Shown: piece after piece, positions 20,461-31,482 of the stretch | Layout: the number at the start of each line of letters is the position of its first letter | Position numbering within the stretch: position 1 is the first letter of the stretch | Assembly: GCA_025174535.1 (NCBI GenBank) | Contig: JALBUN010000027.1 | Coordinates: forward strand, 1-64,000 | Length of the DNA stretch: 64,000 nucleotides | From: Cantharellus purpuraceus | Lineage: Eukaryota > Basidiomycota > Agaricomycetes > Cantharellales > Hydnaceae | Reading direction: 5' to 3' | Program-made: the position numbers and the translations under genes | Notes under the pieces: model-generated | What the model saw: only the letters and a program-made list of their open reading frames with translations | Told to the model about the DNA's origin: nothing | Databases searched by the model: none

Positions 20461-20993
20461 GGACGGTTTGTCCATCATGTTCGGTTGGTGCTGGCTGATA
20501 GGACGAATTTACACCTTTGGCACTATTACCCTGTCACTTGTAGGGCCGAGTGTGAGGGCGTTTAAATATTTATTCACATTATCCCTGTCAGAAATTATTT
20601 GATGTTTCAATATGTATGAGGTGCAATTGCGTTTGTATTGGACAGGCCCGATCAAATTTTATAATACAAAAGGTGCTCGAAGAATGTTGCAATTGCCGTC
20701 AGATGGGTGTGACGATCGCGCGTCGGCTCCTGAATCGGTTGTACTTCAAGTCGTTCCCCCCGTCGGACTGTGTGGCCTACATGTTAGATGTGGGTTTGCA
20801 ACGGAAACCGCATAGGCAGCAGATAGCTGTACGAGCAGTTCAATGGCATATTACATGGATATATCGTTGGAAATTCGCTCTTGGCTTCATTCTGTAAAAT
20901 GGGTATGCTCTCGTTCGCTATGGTGAAGATACACGCGTGGCCTTTGTGTGCCAGTAAGTACTAACAGCTAGAAAAAGCAGAGGAATTACGGAC

Positions 20994-22001
20994 CTATTGA
21001 CCTACACGCCTGTTGGCTTTCTCCAAGGCACGTTGTAGTTCTTCAATTTGTTTCTGCTTCTCCGCGGTTTCTTTCACCTTCTCCTCGGTTTCTTTCGCCT
21101 TCTTCTCAGCTATCTCTTTCCAATGCTCCGCATTCGCCTTCGTCTTATTCAACTCCTGCTCCGCATTCGCCTTCTTCTCAGCTATCTCTTTCCAATGCTC
21201 CGCATTCGCCTTCGTCTTATTCAACTCCTGCTCCGCATTCGCCTTCATCTCATTCAACTCCCGTCGCCACTGGGCCTCCCTGGGTCCAATAGGCTCTGGA
21301 TGCGCAGCCCGATCCTTGGCGTATATCTCCCATATCGCTTCTAACTCCTTTACGTTAACCTTGTACTTGTACAATTTCCAGCTTCACGCCAGGAAGGGGG
21401 TTGTTGGATCAATAGTGTCGCCGCTAAATTCCTTTCTCGCGATCCCTACAATGCTCGATGCAAACCAATAGCACATTGTCTTGTTGATCACATAGTGAGG
21501 ATTTTGTTCTGAGATAACGGCCAAAAGCCGTGCAAATTCCAACAAGGGAAAGTAATTGAACTTGTAATGACCAACCGGTTCAGCGGGACAAGAGGCGAGA
21601 CGAGTTGTAAGCGCGGAAGAGGACTTTGACATGCAATAGACTGTATCGCGTGCCAAAATGGTGCTGTTTGATGGGGAGGGCAATGAGGTTGACATGACGA
21701 ACTTGGGTTCAGAACCCCAGGAAGGCCTTCTCTCCACAACTAGGGCAGAAGAATCAGAGAGTTCTGCGAGGATGAACTCGTGGTAGGAGCCAGAGCTTTC
21801 CTTGTACCATATCAGTTGTCTGACATGGTATTGAGCCCTAGAATCAGGATTGGCATCGCAAATTGTTTGGAAAAAGTGCCCCGGGGTGTAGGTCACATCG
21901 TAATGGAGGATAGGGACGTATGAATGGTCTCTGAGTCCTTCGTACATCCGTGGGTATAGTTTGAAGAAGTTGTGAATGTAGGTCTTGATAGAGTCGAACA
22001 T
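20994..22001 (-). CDS. Hypothetical protein with C-terminal coiled coil, in-frame TGA
   Basis: From an ATG at 22001 (MFDSIKTYIHNFFKLYPRM) the frame runs to a TGA at 21384-21386, then stays open in the same phase to a stop at 20994, about 336 codons in total. The part before the TGA looks like a globular domain (LHYDVTYTPGHFFQTI, ending MCYWFASSIVGIARKEF), a pattern seen in unnamed agaricomycete proteins. The part after it is a charged coiled coil with a 24-residue unit present twice (KANAEQELNKTKANAEHW). Since both halves keep one frame, this is either a single nonsense mutation or stop read-through. An upstream exon (ATG near 22198) is possible. It sits in the spacer of the inverted duplication. 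Confidence 0.5.
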
Positions 22002-22434
22002 TTTGAATGACTTGCAGCAAGATCGATGCCTCGTGGAAACTTGCAACCAACTAAGAAAACCCATTGCCCGAGAAGCTGAGGAGGCTTTGACCGAATGCCA
22101 GTGAACGGAATGGCCACGTGACCAACAACTCTGGCAACGCACCACACGTCAAATGATGTAAGTCCCCTGATCGATTGGAATACAGATCCTGACAAGATGG
22201 CTAGAAAACTAAACATCAAATATCGCGCGCTCGCACTCGCTCGTGCATGTTCCCGTCTCGCAGGTTGTGCTTTTCTCCACAGACCATCTACACCCTCATG
22301 TGTTCCCTTCCGCTGCCTTGCCCTCACCCTTCACACCAAAATCGGCAATCTATTTTTTCATTGCAAGATCGAAAAAACTGTTTGAGCATATTTTTCTATT
22401 TATAACGTTCCCATATAATAAGGTGTCTTTTTGC

Positions 22435-22620
22435 TCACACCCGATTCTGGCACTCTCGGCCACAATACTCGGCTCCCTGAAACACAGCGTAGCGAAATAG
22501 ACAGATTGAATCGCAAGGGACCACAGGTGGGATCTGCGTCCAACTGGTTTGAGAGCAATGGTGACTAGGTGCTGAAACGACACATTCCAGTCCGCTAAAT
22601 GATGTAGGCACGTGCCATTG
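22435..22620 (-). pseudogene. Possible MYND zinc-finger remnant
   Basis: The minus frame gives GAEYCGRECQNRV, then a TGA where MYND fingers usually have Trp, then AKRHL. The YC-x3-CQ ... W ... H pattern is that of a MYND finger. The upstream cysteine pairs are not clear. Tentative. Confidence 0.3.
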
Positions 22621-22781
22621 GCTCATGTGCTCTTTCAATACATACCTCACCGCCTTGTAGACCCTATCGCTCATATCTCTGGCAACACGCCTTCAGCGTT
22701 CATTGGTATAAGAATAACGAAAAGCGCCTGACGCACAAGCGAGTGAAAGCACGACCCTCGCTACGTGATCGTACCAGATGT

Positions 22782-23173
22782 TCACAACCTGTGCATTTGA
22801 TGGCAAACTTGTTCGGAGACCTGAAGTGATGTAAAATTGAAAAAATTCGCAAATATTTCTAGCGAGGAAAACAATAGCATGCAGTATCGCGCCAGAAGAT
22901 ACAGTACTGTCCCCAATTTTAATGTTTTATTCCAGATATATTGGATCTCATCTGAGATTGTCAGAAGGATGTCGTAGGAAAGGAGAGCTATTTTCAGCGG
23001 AAAGCGGTTAGCTAGGTTGCACACACAAGCATTGAGCTTACCGAGGACAACTCTGAAGGTGTAATTGACAGCCATACTGATACCATATAGTGAAAATAAC
23101 TGCGCATATAGTGAGAAGCGACGCACAGATCTGACGCTGCTTGAATTGCCGCCTGTGCTGTCTGAGATGCCAT
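22782..23173 (-). pseudogene. DUF6533 N-terminal exons, third copy
   Basis: The minus strand encodes ALLSYDILLTISDEIQYIW then LGTVLYLLARYCM, the conserved first helix and loop of DUF6533 (YD..LT..DE...iW....g..L.L..RY). An intron (donor GTAAGC, acceptor AATAG) joins VNYTFRVVL to ALLSYD in one frame. The 5' end near an ATG at 23173 (MASQTAQAAIQ) is in a different phase, so a further intron or break is needed. No downstream helices follow, so this is a 5' fragment. Confidence 0.5.
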
Positions 23174-24790
23174 GTCAATGAAACGATAAAGCGAGAGGTA
23201 TACCACGTGGACTAGACTATGAGTATGCAACGGGTAGAACGCTACGAGAGGCCCATATATACTGAAATCCAGGAGTGCTATTTGTATGTGACATCCTGGT
23301 ATCAACAACAACGAACCGCTAGGCCTACAGCCATGAGGCTGAAAATACTTCGACCTCGTGCTCATAGTGATGATGTTTCATCAGAAGGCTCGCCTGTGGC
23401 ACATCAATCCATTCTACCTAAGTATGGCGTTGAAAGGAACTGTTTCCATCGCCTGATCTCAGTTATTAGGTCGAAGACTCGCAAACAGGACATTCTTACC
23501 GATCGCAGTGAGTATAAACTAAATTTTACAAAACGATGTGGCAAAAATTAGAACTGATTCATTGTCTGGCACTATGTTGACAATAGCATGCGCATCTATG
23601 AATTGAAGTCTGATTCAGTATACGTGGCATGTCAGATATAGGGGAACAACCGAAGTGAGGTGCCGTGGAAGGCTGCTACATTTAACTTGCGACAGGTGGA
23701 ATACCTGATCTTTCATCAGTTTCAGTGTATATAAACAAAATACACGTGTGCACCTATATCGCGTCTCGTCCACTAGCCTCTGACCGCTGGTCATGAATGG
23801 TGGCGCCAGTAAAGCCGCAGAACATAACAACGGCATCACGGAGAGATGCGTTAAGGCGTCTGAAGTAGGATCATCAGCAACTGATAGTTTCCGTCTCAAG
23901 CTCCCGGACATCTGATATTTTGACCATAACGGATGGAGGGTTGGAGGCACACTGATTTCTCAACAAGAGGCTGCAGTGACATGAGGAATGGAGAGAAAAC
24001 AAGTGAAATCTATGAGCTTAGCATTAGATATACCAACATAGAACAGTGCCTGTATGAGCGCACGCGCGAGGGTCGCCGAGCTGAGATGCGATCCCCTGCC
24101 TCCTAGTACCGGTCTTCGGCGTTCACGGCACAAATTTAGCCTTCATGTGGACGTTCTGAATCGTGTGATATATCAGCAGAAGCATTGTCTATTGAAAGAT
24201 GATTATGGAAGCGGCAGGAGCTGGTGTTAGCTGAGGGCGCAGCTTGGTTCCGATTATATGGATGGCTGACATACGACTCACGACGAGTAGAGTGGCCTAT
24301 TAAGTATTTTTGAGCTCACAGATCACTGTGACCCACCTATGCAATAAACTCACCTTTGTCAACGCTCGACGGAGACTCCACGTGAATGTACCCAGTTATA
24401 TGAGTCGCCGTGCTTGTCTTGGAGAAAGCGGTGAACCGTTCTGGATCACGCAAGCACCCACTCAAGCGCCGAGGAGTTGATGGCATGATAGTCGTCTAAT
24501 TTCCAGTGGTGGGAGTGCACATGTGGGCGGTTGTTGGATGCCGAGAGTGCGTTCCATATCGATACATATGAGGGGTGGCTTCTAGGTTGTTATGAGGCAA
24601 GCTGTAAGTCAGCATTCTTGCAGCCATCACACACAACTGCGATCTCACAGTTCCCCCAATCCAATCCCGCCACCATCCCATCCCCACCAGTACTCCGCCT
24701 CCCTTTGCCAGCACCGCCCCCTCCATCCACCTCCTTCCCCCCCCCAGCGTAATGGTGTGCGAGACTCTTCGACCACCCCTTTCATTGAGA
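23174..24790. other. Spacer of the inverted duplication, no gene recognised
   Basis: Short frames on both strands, including a 110-codon plus frame at 23219, show no motif. A C-rich stretch at 24650-24750 (cccaccatcccatccccacc) is low complexity. Confidence 0.45.
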
Positions 24791-24959
24791 TTCATCCAGG
24801 ATTCAGAGATCGCGCGCCAGGGATCATATTTTTACCCATGTTAAGCTGCATCTTCGGAGACCGGTTGCACATTTTCCTGTGACCTGGAATCATATGCAAG
24901 CTCACTAATACGCGCACCAGAATCCCATCTCTCGCTGTCGCCCTCCCTTGGTTTTTCGC

Positions 24960-26161
24960 GTGGCGGAGCATGGAAAGTCCTACAGTACTTGAACCTAACA
25001 CGCAGGACAGGCTGTGCGACGAGGGGCACGACTTTGAGATACAACCGATGCAGGAGAGGACGCGCGATCGTCTCATCCACTCACGGCAATTGCAGCATTG
25101 TTTGAGCACCCTTTGTCAACGTTATGAAATTCGATCGGGCGTGTCCAATACAAAAACAAATACACCGCATACAAGTTATTTGAGTGAATAATGTGAATAA
25201 ATATTCAAACGCCCCCACTCTGCCCTCCAGGTGACAGGGTAATAGTGCAAACGATGTAAATTCGTCCTATCAGCCAGCACCAACGGACGGACAAATAGTC
25301 CGCCACTACGCCTCCAAATTAATTGGAGCTGCCTGTGGCCGGAACAGAATTTCTTCAAGCTTGATATCATTTTCTGTCGTCTCCGCCGGCATATCCGACT
25401 CTGTGAACTCGACCGCTTCAAGTTCCGGCGATTAAACACACGCATCGACGGGGGAATCTCCAAACTCTGCCCTCACGACGTCATGAATGAGTTGCGTGGC
25501 CGCATCGAAACTGCCAAGGGAGATGGTAGGGATGCCCTGGGAGGTGATGCTGTTAGGATGCGCGTTTCTCTTTTGGAGGTTGAGGTGGAATCGGCATATG
25601 ATGATGGCTGACAAGCTGCATATATTTCGTAGAAGTCTGAAATTCCATATTCTGACTCACCTCTAGTGAATAGATCCAAGTACATGTGAAAGTGTAGGCT
25701 ACAGTACAAGTTGGAGCAACACAGCAGCGGATACCGATATGTGACGTACTCTCAAGGTCTAATGCATCCGGCTAACGATCATAGATATTGATACATTGAC
25801 ATACCAATGGCACGATCGTGTCAGAAAGAGTGAGAGTCAACACAAATATGAGTGAAGTACCCGGATCTCATCAGACCTGATATTCGTGTCTATCTGTGAG
25901 AATTCCACCATAATGGCGACTATGACTTACATTGCTGGGCCAGTAAATGTGCCAGTGACAGCTTGTTCCATGCTGATCGTTTGTAGATCTCCAGGTTCCG
26001 CGAGTGTCACTGCAACCACTACTGTGTCAAACAGCATAACCACGATCCTGCTGACGTCATAGACTCAAAGAAGGCAACCATGTCATAATAAATATCACTT
26101 TCACGTTGTCTAATAGATCATTGAGCACAGTTCATCTGAGACTATGCTGTGCTTATCTGAG
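24960..26161 (-). repeat. Right arm of the inverted duplication, inner part
   Basis: Inverted match to the left arm. In minus-strand order it holds the VVMLFDTVVVAVTL exon, the uninterrupted copia site, the 3' tail (GESEYGISDFYEIYAACQPSS), the 3' flank, and the downstream CCNCR frame (about 25100-24950). The outer part of the arm was displaced to 43673 onward by the copia insertion. Confidence 0.7.
25200..26161 (-). pseudogene. DUF6533-type gene, copy 2, 3' part
   Basis: The middle helix (VVMLFDTVVVAVTL) and C-terminal tail are readable. The tail lacks the TAA seen in copy 1 (DFYEIYAA is open here). The 5' exons are separated by 17.5 kb of nested transposons and continue at 43678. The gene is therefore split and not functional as it stands. 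Confidence 0.5.
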
Positions 26162-26247
26162 TATAGAGATAGTACAATGATTATTGTGTATTCTAATATG
26201 CATGTACTTATAGCAAACATAAAGATCTCTACATAGTAATCCAGTGC
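26162..26247 (-). repeat. Copia 3' LTR, truncated
   Basis: About 86 bp (tatagagatagtac to agtaatccagtg) match the LTR at 43498. The part beginning TGTTGAGG is missing, replaced by a cggggttccacc junction. Confidence 0.75.
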
Positions 26248-26456
26248 GGGGTTCCACCGGGGGCAGGTCCAATTCAGTGTATAGTGAGTGAAGCCATGCA
26301 ATTTCTCATGAGGCACAACTGGCCACCATGTACTCAGCTTCCATGCTTGACATAGCAACAGTGGGCTGTTTCTTGGATGCCCATGTGATGGGTCCTCCAG
26401 CGGCTAGAAAAATGTAGCCTGTGACAGACCATCTGTCATCGAGGTTGTTTCCCCAG
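26248..26456 (-). pseudogene. Copia RNase H, C-terminal part
   Basis: The minus strand reads DDRWSVTGYIFLAAGGPITW, then SKKQPTVAMSSMEAEYM, the classic copia RNase H block. It joins across gypsy A to FGYADTD at 31483. Confidence 0.8.
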
Positions 26457-26981
26457 TGTTACGCACTAGGTCCAAATTGGGTCGGAGATTGGGTTGGAGG
26501 TTTGGTCAGAGTTGGAGAAGGAGTCAGGTATGTCGTGGGGGTCAGAATGGATTTGGCTTCAGCTTATGTGCTGCACCCTCACTAATACTGGTGTCCAAGA
26601 TTTTGGGGACGGAGTATGACTTTAGAGTTAGGATCAGACTTAGGAACTAGGTGTGATTTGATATTCGAACTGGGGAATAAAGTCCCCAGTTGGACAGCTT
26701 AAATACATATTTGAAATCTAATAATAATTACTCCGATGATGGGTCTCTGAGGCCGTCAGCCTTACATGAGTATGTCCAAGTCCGATGGGGACAGATGTCT
26801 GGGTTCCTATGGTGATGCTGATGCATCAATTGGAACCGGAGATGGATGGGCAGAATCGGCAGTGACAATCAGACAGGTGAATGGAGACATGATGGTTTCC
26901 AAATGGAGTATAGATTTCATATGCGCAGGGATCTGGGTGGATTGGATGGGGATCTGGGCATTAATGAATATAGTCATAACA
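26457..26981 (-). repeat. Gypsy A 3' LTR (525 bp)
   Basis: TGTTACGCACTAGG to GTCATAACA on the plus strand. The polypurine-like GGAGAGATAC (minus) abuts its inner edge. Confidence 0.9.
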
Positions 26982-27080
26982 GTATCTCTCCATTTAAGGC
27001 TGAGCCCCTGAGGCATGTCCATGGATTGAATAGGTGAGACGGTTGGGTGCAGTTGGAGTTATACTGGGGGTCTGGAGACA

Positions 27081-27089
27081 TATAAAAGG
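27081..27089 (+). promoter_or_regulatory. TATA box of the antisense gene in gypsy A
   Basis: TATAAAAGG stands 35 bp before the ATG at 27116, about 100 bp inside the 3' LTR. The identical arrangement is in gypsy B (TATA at 34120, ATG at 34155). Confidence 0.55.
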
Positions 27090-27115
27090 AGGGCATGATT
27101 GAGGTCTTATCCTCA

Positions 27116-28870
27116 ATGATGTCAAACCCTTTGGCAAACATGAGTGTGGCTGAGCTTGAGCAGTTGCTCTTGGCCTGACAGAAGGAAGAGGAAGAGGAGT
27201 GGAGACAGAAAGAGGAGGAGGAGGCAGAATGGAGATGGAAGGAGGAGGAGGAGGCAGAATGGAGATGGAAGGAGGAGGAGGAGGAGTGAAGATGGAAGGA
27301 GAAGGAGGAGGGGTGAAGACGGAAGGAGGAGGAGGAGGAGTGGAGACGGGAGGAGGAGGAGGAGGGGCAGAGATGGAAGGAGGAGGAGGAGCAAAGACAG
27401 AAGGAGGAGGAGGAGGAGCAGAGATGGAAGGAGGTGGCGGAGATGGAATGGAGAAGGAAAGAGGAGGAAGCGAAAGCCGAGAGAGCCCGCAAGGTCAAGG
27501 AACTTGTGGCTGCGATGGAGGCCACAAGACTGAAGGAAGTGGAGGAGCAGGCGCATGAGCTAGAAGCCACCATGGAGGTAGAGGAGGAGGTGACTGGGGC
27601 AGGGGTGACCAGTCACTTGGGGAGTCTGAGTGTGCCAATATGGGCAGGGACCCCTGAGGTCACCATCATCTCAATCACACAGACAGAGTCAACCTGTCTG
27701 ACAACTGTCCCTACAGTGGACTTGTCGTTACATCTGTGGTCACAGCCATTATTTGCGGTGGGTGCAGCTGAGGAAGATGAAGCAGTGGAGGTGGAGAGGG
27801 TGGAGGTGGAGGCAGATCCCAATGCCAATATGGAGCTTGACGCAAATGCAGAGCCTGAGGCAGGCGTGGATGTTGGGATGGATGTGGAGCTGGATCCAAC
27901 CTCAAATTGCTATGAGGAGATGGCTTGGGTAGCCATGGTCGAGGCTTGCAAAAGAGCAGAGCTTTATGCTGCTACCACCAAGAAGAACCTTGAGGTCGCA
28001 GTTTTTTCATTGAAGGCGCACCTGAGTGCTGATATGGAGAAGCAGGAGGTGGACCGGAGGATCATATGGTGCAAGGCGGAGAATTGCATGTTGGCGACCC
28101 ATAAGAAGGAGCTGCATGTCGCTAGGTCAGCGATCCAGCTTCACAAGTGCGAGATGGAGAAGGTGGCGGCGGAACAGCAGGACAAGGAGGAGGAGAGGGA
28201 ACACTTGGAGGCTGCATCAAGAAGGAGTGGACCACCCAAGGCTCTGGCTCCAACAGAGCCATTTGGCAGGCCCGGCGTAATTTGTGACTTGTGTCATGAT
28301 GTGGGCATGGAGTGTGTGTGGCCTACCGGCCCAACGCGCTGCCTTTGGTCCTGCAATCATTGTCGGGGTCGGAAAGGAGGGTGTAGGATTGATGGAAAGT
28401 TTGATCCCTGGAGTCAGAGTGTCAAGCCCCAACTAGTGGTACAAGGAGGGGCGGAGACAGAATCAGAAGGTCATCTGACCAAAAAGCAGGGGATGGAGAC
28501 AGGTGCTGTGGCAGCCAGGGGTAGCAGTGTCAGGTCAGAAGGGGCAATGACCAGTGCAGGTATGGGGCGCATCTCTGCGCCCAATAGTACTGTGGGCCAG
28601 CTTATCTGGCTGGTTAACCTGCAGTCAGAGCACCTCTGGCAGATGGAGGGGTTGCTAGTGGACTTGGTAAAGACGATGAAACGGAAGGAGGTTCTGAAGG
28701 GTTGGCAGACTGCTGAGTTACATCGGCTGCAGAAGTTCATGGCCCCTTTGGATGAGGATTCAGACATGGGGGATGAGAAAGATTGGGTGTTGGATGTAGA
28801 GAGTGATGATGAGTCGGAGATGGAGCCTGAGGTAGACAAGGGGAAGGGAAAAAGGAAATGCAATGTATAA
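27116..28870 (+). pseudogene. Antisense accessory gene: Glu-rich coiled coil plus Zn2Cys6-type cluster
   Basis: From the ATG at 27116 (MMSNPLANMSVAELEQLLLA) one frame runs 584 codons to TAA, broken only by three TGA codons (27176, 27287, 27314), which replace Trp codons of a WRWKEEEE-type repeat. Residues about 20-110 are this charged repeat, and a coiled coil continues to about 160. From the Met at 27434 the frame is open for 478 aa. Residues about 389-428 hold C-x2-C-x6-C-x12-C-x2-C-x6-C (CDLCHDVGMEC, then CNHCRGRKGGC), the exact spacing of fungal GAL4-type zinc clusters. An acidic, basic-tailed C-terminus follows. It lies opposite to gag-pol, between chromodomain and 3' LTR, in both gypsy copies. 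A role as transcription factor or DNA-binding partner of the element is inference. Confidence 0.7.
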
Positions 28871-29039
28871 CATAAAGAAATGATTTTGATTTTGATTATA
28901 ATCTTTTGGAGCAGAGAAAAATGAGGCGGAGTAAGAGTCCTTTGGAGTTTTTGGGCAGACTTGTAATTCCTTTGTGACTTGTAATAAAATGATGATGCAA
29001 AATAATAGAATTAGCATTAGTAATGGAACTTAAAGATTC

Positions 29040-30239
29040 ATAAGAGGGCCAGGTTTGTCTGGATAAGCAGAGTGAAAGTCAGAGACAGATTCAGATGCAT
29101 GATCGAGTTTGGATGCAGAGATCCATGAGGACTCTTCATCAGTGCCTTCGTATCCAGTCCATTTGACTAAGTACTGGAGCTTGCACTTGTATCAACGATT
29201 GATCTTTGAGTCCAGGATCTCATATTCATTATCTCCTTCAATGATGATCAGGGGAGGTGGAGGTTGCATGCGACCAGAGATCTCATTTGTAGTAGCAGGT
29301 TCAAGCATTGATATATGGAAGACCAGATGAACTGCTCAGAAGTGGTCCAGGAGGTGGAGGGTGAAGGACCTGCTGCCTGTGCAAGCAATGACCTCATAAG
29401 GACCTAAGTATTTCTCAGAGAGTTTCTTTGATGGACGGGTGGTCCGGAAATGTTCAGCCTTAATGAATACTTTGTCTCTGAGTTGCAGGTCTAGAGCTGG
29501 AATGTGGCGTTGGTCTGCAGAGACTTGATATTGTTTCTGGGCATTGGAGATGGTTTCTTGGAGATGTTGGTGTAGTTGATTGAGGTCAGTTATGAATTGG
29601 TGGGCTTTGGTGGAGGCGAGTTCCTTCTTGGGGTGGACAGAGATGTTTGGATGGTAGCCTTTATTAGCAAAGAATGGAGCGACGCTGGTAGTCACATTTG
29701 GAGCGTTGTTGTAGGCAAACTCTGCTATCAGAAGTAGATCAGCCCAGTTGTCTTGTTGATAGTTACAATAGACTCAGAGATATTGCTCCAGGGACTGATT
29801 CATTCGTTCCATTTGTCCATCTCCTTCGGGATGGTATCTGGAGGTGAAATGAAGCTTCATGTTGAGAGCCTTTCCTAATGTGCAGAAGAAGAAGGACATG
29901 AACTCTGAGCCCTGATCAGACGTGACATGTGATGGGACTCCATGTTTAGAGAATACATGGAGAACAAACAATTTAGCTAGTGAGGTGGAGGTGATGGTGT
30001 GTGTTGGAATGAATAGTGACTGTTTAGTGAACCTGTTGACAATCATGAGTATGGTGTCATATCCGAGCGATGGGGGGAGTTTCTCTATGAAATCCATGGA
30101 GATGGAGTTCCATGGTTGCTCTGGGACCAGAAGTTGCTTAAGCATTCCATAGGGTTTGTGCCTTTGCAATTTTGAGTGCATACATGTGGTGCAGGAGTTG
30201 CAGTAGTGTTGAATGTATTCTTGCATTTTTGGCCATACA
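29040..30239 (-). pseudogene. Gypsy A integrase and chromodomain
   Basis: The minus strand has the zinc-binding HYCNSCTTC, integrase core parts (SMDFIEKLP, then VTSDQGSEF and DGQMERMNQ), a TAG-broken linker, the C-terminal GPYEVIA block, and a chromodomain (EYEILDSK, KWTGYEGTDEESSW) ending PGPLMNL then TAA. One Arg codon of the chromodomain is TGA (29192-29194), where gypsy B has CGA. Chromodomains in these elements steer integration to marked chromatin. Confidence 0.85.
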
Positions 30240-30897
30240 TAGTCTTGTCAGATTATAAAATTGGCGTCGGAGTGTGGCATCACCCCATTGGACTTTCAGG
30301 GCTAGCTGCTGGAAACTCACAATGTATTTTGTGATTTTGTGATTTTCCTTCATCCAAAGTCGATCAAGTTCATTCTCGGCATCAGCCTCGGGGTTGTAAG
30401 GACCGAAATTGGTCTGAAGTTTGGAGATGAAGTCGGAGTAGTCTTCTGACCATATCGGATCATTGGAGTTGTCCATGAGCGCTGGCTTGAAGTAATCCAG
30501 TGTGGTGCCCTTGAGATAGGACATGGCGAAGGTGACCTTTGCCCGATCAGATGTGAACGTGTCGGGGCGGTCATGGAAGTTCAGCCGGCATTGCACCAAG
30601 AATGGCTGGAGCTTGCACAGATCGGAACCATCGAATGGGTTGGGTTCCCAGACCAAGGTCCAGGACTTAGGGGCTTGTGGGGTATGGATGCTGCTGGCGA
30701 GCAGGGAGATGGCTTGCGCCAGATTTGGGGTGGGGTGTCATCCTCTTCATTGATGGCCTCTATGTGGTCTGTCAGTTCTTCAATGACCTTGGGGATGGTG
30801 TTGATGCTGGGAGCGGGCACCTCGATGGTTTGTGCATGTTTGGAATTGGCAGTGGATCGTGGCATTGGTAGGAGTGAGTATGGCAGTTCAAATATAC
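30240..30897 (-). pseudogene. Gypsy A gag
   Basis: The minus frame carries the Retrotrans_gag-type core (PNPFDGSD, KLQPFLVQCRLNF, SYLKGTTLDYF, NELDRLWMKENHKI). The N-terminal part (30581-30916) is in another frame. At about 30240 it fuses out of frame to integrase, the product of the internal deletion. Confidence 0.8.
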
Positions 30898-31477
30898 TGT
30901 TACGCACTAGGTCCAAATCGGGGTTGGAGATTGGGTTGGAGGTTTGGTCAGAGTTGGAGAAGGAGTCGGGTATGTCATGGGGTTGGAGATTGGGTTGGAG
31001 GTTTGGTCAGAGTTGGAGAAGGAGTTGGGTATGTCGTGGGGTTGGACTTGGCTTCAGCTTATGTGCTGCACCCTCACTAATACCAGTGTCTGAGATTTTG
31101 GAGACAGAGTACGACTTAGAGAGTTAGGATCGGACTTAGGAACTAGGCGTGATTTGATATTCAAACTGGGGAATGAAGTCCCCAGTTGGGCAACTTAAAT
31201 ACATATTTGAAGTCTAATAATAATTACTCCGGTGATGGGTCTCCAAGGCCGATGGCCTTACATGAGTATGTCTGAGTCTGATGGGGATGGATGTCTGGGT
31301 TCCTATGGTGATGCTGATGCATCAATTGGAACCGGACATGGATGGGCAAGATTTGGCGGTGACAATTGGACAGATAATGGAGACGTGATGGTTCCCAAAT
31401 GGAGTATAGATTTCATATGCATGGGGATCTGAGTGGATCAGACGGGGATCTGGGCGTTAATGAATATAGTCATAACA
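30898..31477 (-). repeat. Gypsy A 5' LTR (580 bp, with a 55-bp tandem duplication)
   Basis: Same family as the other LTRs but 55 bp longer, because ggagattgggttggaggttt plus its continuation through tatgtc.tgggg is present twice (about 30920-31040). Confidence 0.85.
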
Positions 31478-31482
31478 CCCAG

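Larger units (their letters stand above)
14850..20830 (+). repeat. Left arm of a degenerate inverted duplication
   Basis: After removing the copia insertion (15127-19814), about 1.3 kb matches in inverted orientation the right arm (24960-26161 plus 43678-43740). Shared landmarks are the DUF6533 exon (15030-15120), its 3' part (20080-20300), a 3' flank (20500-20600), and a downstream Cys-containing frame starting CCNCR (20690). Similarity looks like roughly 80-90 percent by eye. Confidence 0.7.
26457..31477 (-). mobile_element. Ty3/gypsy chromovirus A, internally deleted, TSD CCCAG
   Basis: 5021 bp with perfect 5-bp duplications CCCAG (26452-26456 and 31478-31482). On the minus strand the order is 5' LTR (30898-31477), gag, a deletion junction near 30240, integrase, chromodomain, then an antisense gene (27116-28870, plus strand) and the 3' LTR (26457-26981). 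Protease, RT and RNase H are absent, so it is non-autonomous. It inserted in copia RNase H. Confidence 0.9.

Noticed and set aside
21013..21471. Plus frames rich in Phe/Ser/Ala opposite the coiled coil
   Set aside because: Antisense of the repeated coiled-coil codons; no independent support.
27144..27560. Arg-rich and Gly-rich frames over the GAG/GGA repeat
   Set aside because: They are the other reading frames of the Glu-rich repeat of the antisense gene; only the Glu frame continues into the zinc cluster.
26974..27573. Ser/Leu-rich minus frames opposite the Glu-rich repeat
   Set aside because: Complement of a purine-rich repeat, no independent features.
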